Of a DNA stretch of 64,000 bases, positions 63,521 through 64,000 are shown one piece after another. The DNA lies in NCBI GenBank assembly GCA_032622095.1, contig CP136069.1, positions 205,268,690 through 205,332,689 on the forward strand, written 5' to 3'. The notes below the pieces were generated by a model. The model had not been told where the DNA came from, made no database searches, and saw only the letters and a program-made list of their open reading frames with translations. The translations under genes and the position numbers were made by a program. Source of the stretch: Siphonodentalium dalli (Eukaryota > Mollusca > Scaphopoda > Gadilida > Siphonodentaliidae). The number at the start of each line of letters is the position of its first letter. The stretch's first letter is position 1.

Positions 63521-63569
63521 TTTGGTGAGAGCGACCCCCTTCAGCTTCAGCGTGTCTGTCATTTGCAGA

Positions 63570-64000
63570 CAAGCCTTGAAATAGTGTCTGTCATTTGCAG
63601 AATAAGTTCCCCAGAGGATGAATTTAGTGACGATATCCCACACAACTGGCTAGCATCACCAAATTCACCCTCTGGGGACCTGATTCTGCTTAGGCCTCAA
63701 CTGCTATGGGAGATCTAGGATCAGATTGAAGATCTCCAGTTGAAGTTGGTGATGTACGCCCATTAGTCACCTTGATTATGCAATTTATCTTCTGCAAATT
63801 AGGGGATATAGAAAATTCCCAGAAGGGAAAAAGTAACTAAAAACAATATTAATTTGAGACTATAGATATTTCCTAGAAGAGAAGGCCTGAGCAGAATGAG
63901 GTCCCCAGATGGTGAAGTCGGTGATGCTAGCCCACTGTGTGGGGTAGCATAACTAAATTCACCCTCTGGGGACCTCATTCTGCAAATGACAGACACACTA
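63570..64000. mobile_element. hAT-MITE-1 copy reaching the window end
   Basis: CAAGCCTTGAAATAGTGTCT starts it. Long-form middle (CATTAGTCACCTTGATTATG, CTTCTGCAAATTAGGGGATA) and right foldback to CTGCAAATGACAGACACACT. The last few bases of the right end lie outside the window. Confidence 0.9.

Larger units (their letters stand above)
62201..63562. mobile_element. hAT-MITE-1 derivative carrying inverted and tandem 29-bp repeats
   Basis: CAAGTCTGAGTTCAGTGTGT (a hAT-MITE-1 end) is followed by AAGGGGTCAATCTCACCAAA, AAAAGTGCTGAAGGGTACAC. The complement (GTACCCTTCAGCACTTTTTT, TTGGTGATAGCGACCCCCTT) closes array 1 at 62838-62882 and, with small changes, array 2 at 63500-63545. Each closure runs straight into CAGTGTGTCTGTCATTTGCA, hAT-MITE-1 sequence. 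Confidence 0.75.

Noticed and set aside
62439-63718. Long open frames of 114 to 252 codons on the plus strand
   Set aside because: They run through a 29-bp tandem array free of stops in all frames and continue into transposon sequence. The same repeat is read in three frames, so none is a gene.

Overview
The window looks like a gene-poor, AT-rich piece of a metazoan nuclear genome. It has spliced coding exons, no bacterial-style gene packing, decayed non-LTR retrotransposons, a tRNA-derived SINE and a very high density of short inverted-repeat transposons. The repeat style (tRNA-SINE with an (CAAT)n tail, repeats ending in ACGGACGG tracts, abundant MITEs, a sulfatase gene) fits a marine invertebrate, perhaps a mollusc or other lophotrochozoan. 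That placement is inference; nothing here fixes the species.

Only one host gene can be supported. Two 5' coding exons of a secreted sulfatase lie on the minus strand: 4428-4165 with signal peptide and metal-binding motif, and 2764-2525 with the formylglycine CxPSR motif. They are joined by a 1.4 kb phase-1 intron. The rest of the gene must lie beyond position 1. Nearly all other open frames are translations of repeats.

The remaining DNA is a nested mosaic. Family names used below are mine. TTAA-MITE-1, -2, -3 and -4 have piggyBac-style ends CCCTTTACCCAAC, CCCTT(T/C)CATGA, CCCTTTCAGTGCCAGG and CCCTTTCTATACTAAA, and TTAA target duplications. TA-MITE-1 has ends CAGTAATGCCCTAA, a TA target and is almost wholly a foldback. 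hAT-MITE-1 (ends CAAGCCT) and hAT-MITE-2 (ends CAGGGGCGCCGG) have 8-bp target duplications. V-elements have ends TGTGACCCGCC. The S-element has ends TAGCTCAACTTA. R1 to R4 are dispersed repeats of unknown class, and Q repeats end in ACGG tracts. About ten minisatellites of 22 to 67 bp units, and a 165-bp one inside the S-element, make up much of the rest.

Layout: 1-2.5 kb MITEs; 2.5-4.4 kb sulfatase exons and repeat-filled intron; 4.4-6.5 kb foldback, LINE 3' end and TIR element; 8-9.8 kb TTAA-MITE-1 with nested S-element; 10.9-14.6 kb V-element, foldbacks and a nested MITE pair; 15.6-17.9 kb minisatellites and R1; 18-32 kb mixed MITEs, minisatellites and Q repeats; 33.7-34.9 kb and 38.7-39.2 kb LINE reverse-transcriptase remnants; 39-46.4 kb TTAA-MITEs and nested R1; 46.6-49.8 kb minisatellites; 52.1-53.8 kb hAT-MITE-2, SINE and hAT-MITE-1; 54-59.7 kb V-element, TTAA-MITE-3 and TA-MITEs; 60-64 kb minisatellites, including a hAT-MITE-1 derivative carrying a 29-bp array.

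The strongest biological signal is a roughly 68-bp near-perfect palindrome plus an adjoining AT-rich stretch. It is shared by at least four transposon families whose terminal repeats differ, and it occurs about 33 times in 64 kb. Nested insertions and duplicated flanks supply internal empty sites, so several element borders can be read exactly without outside data.
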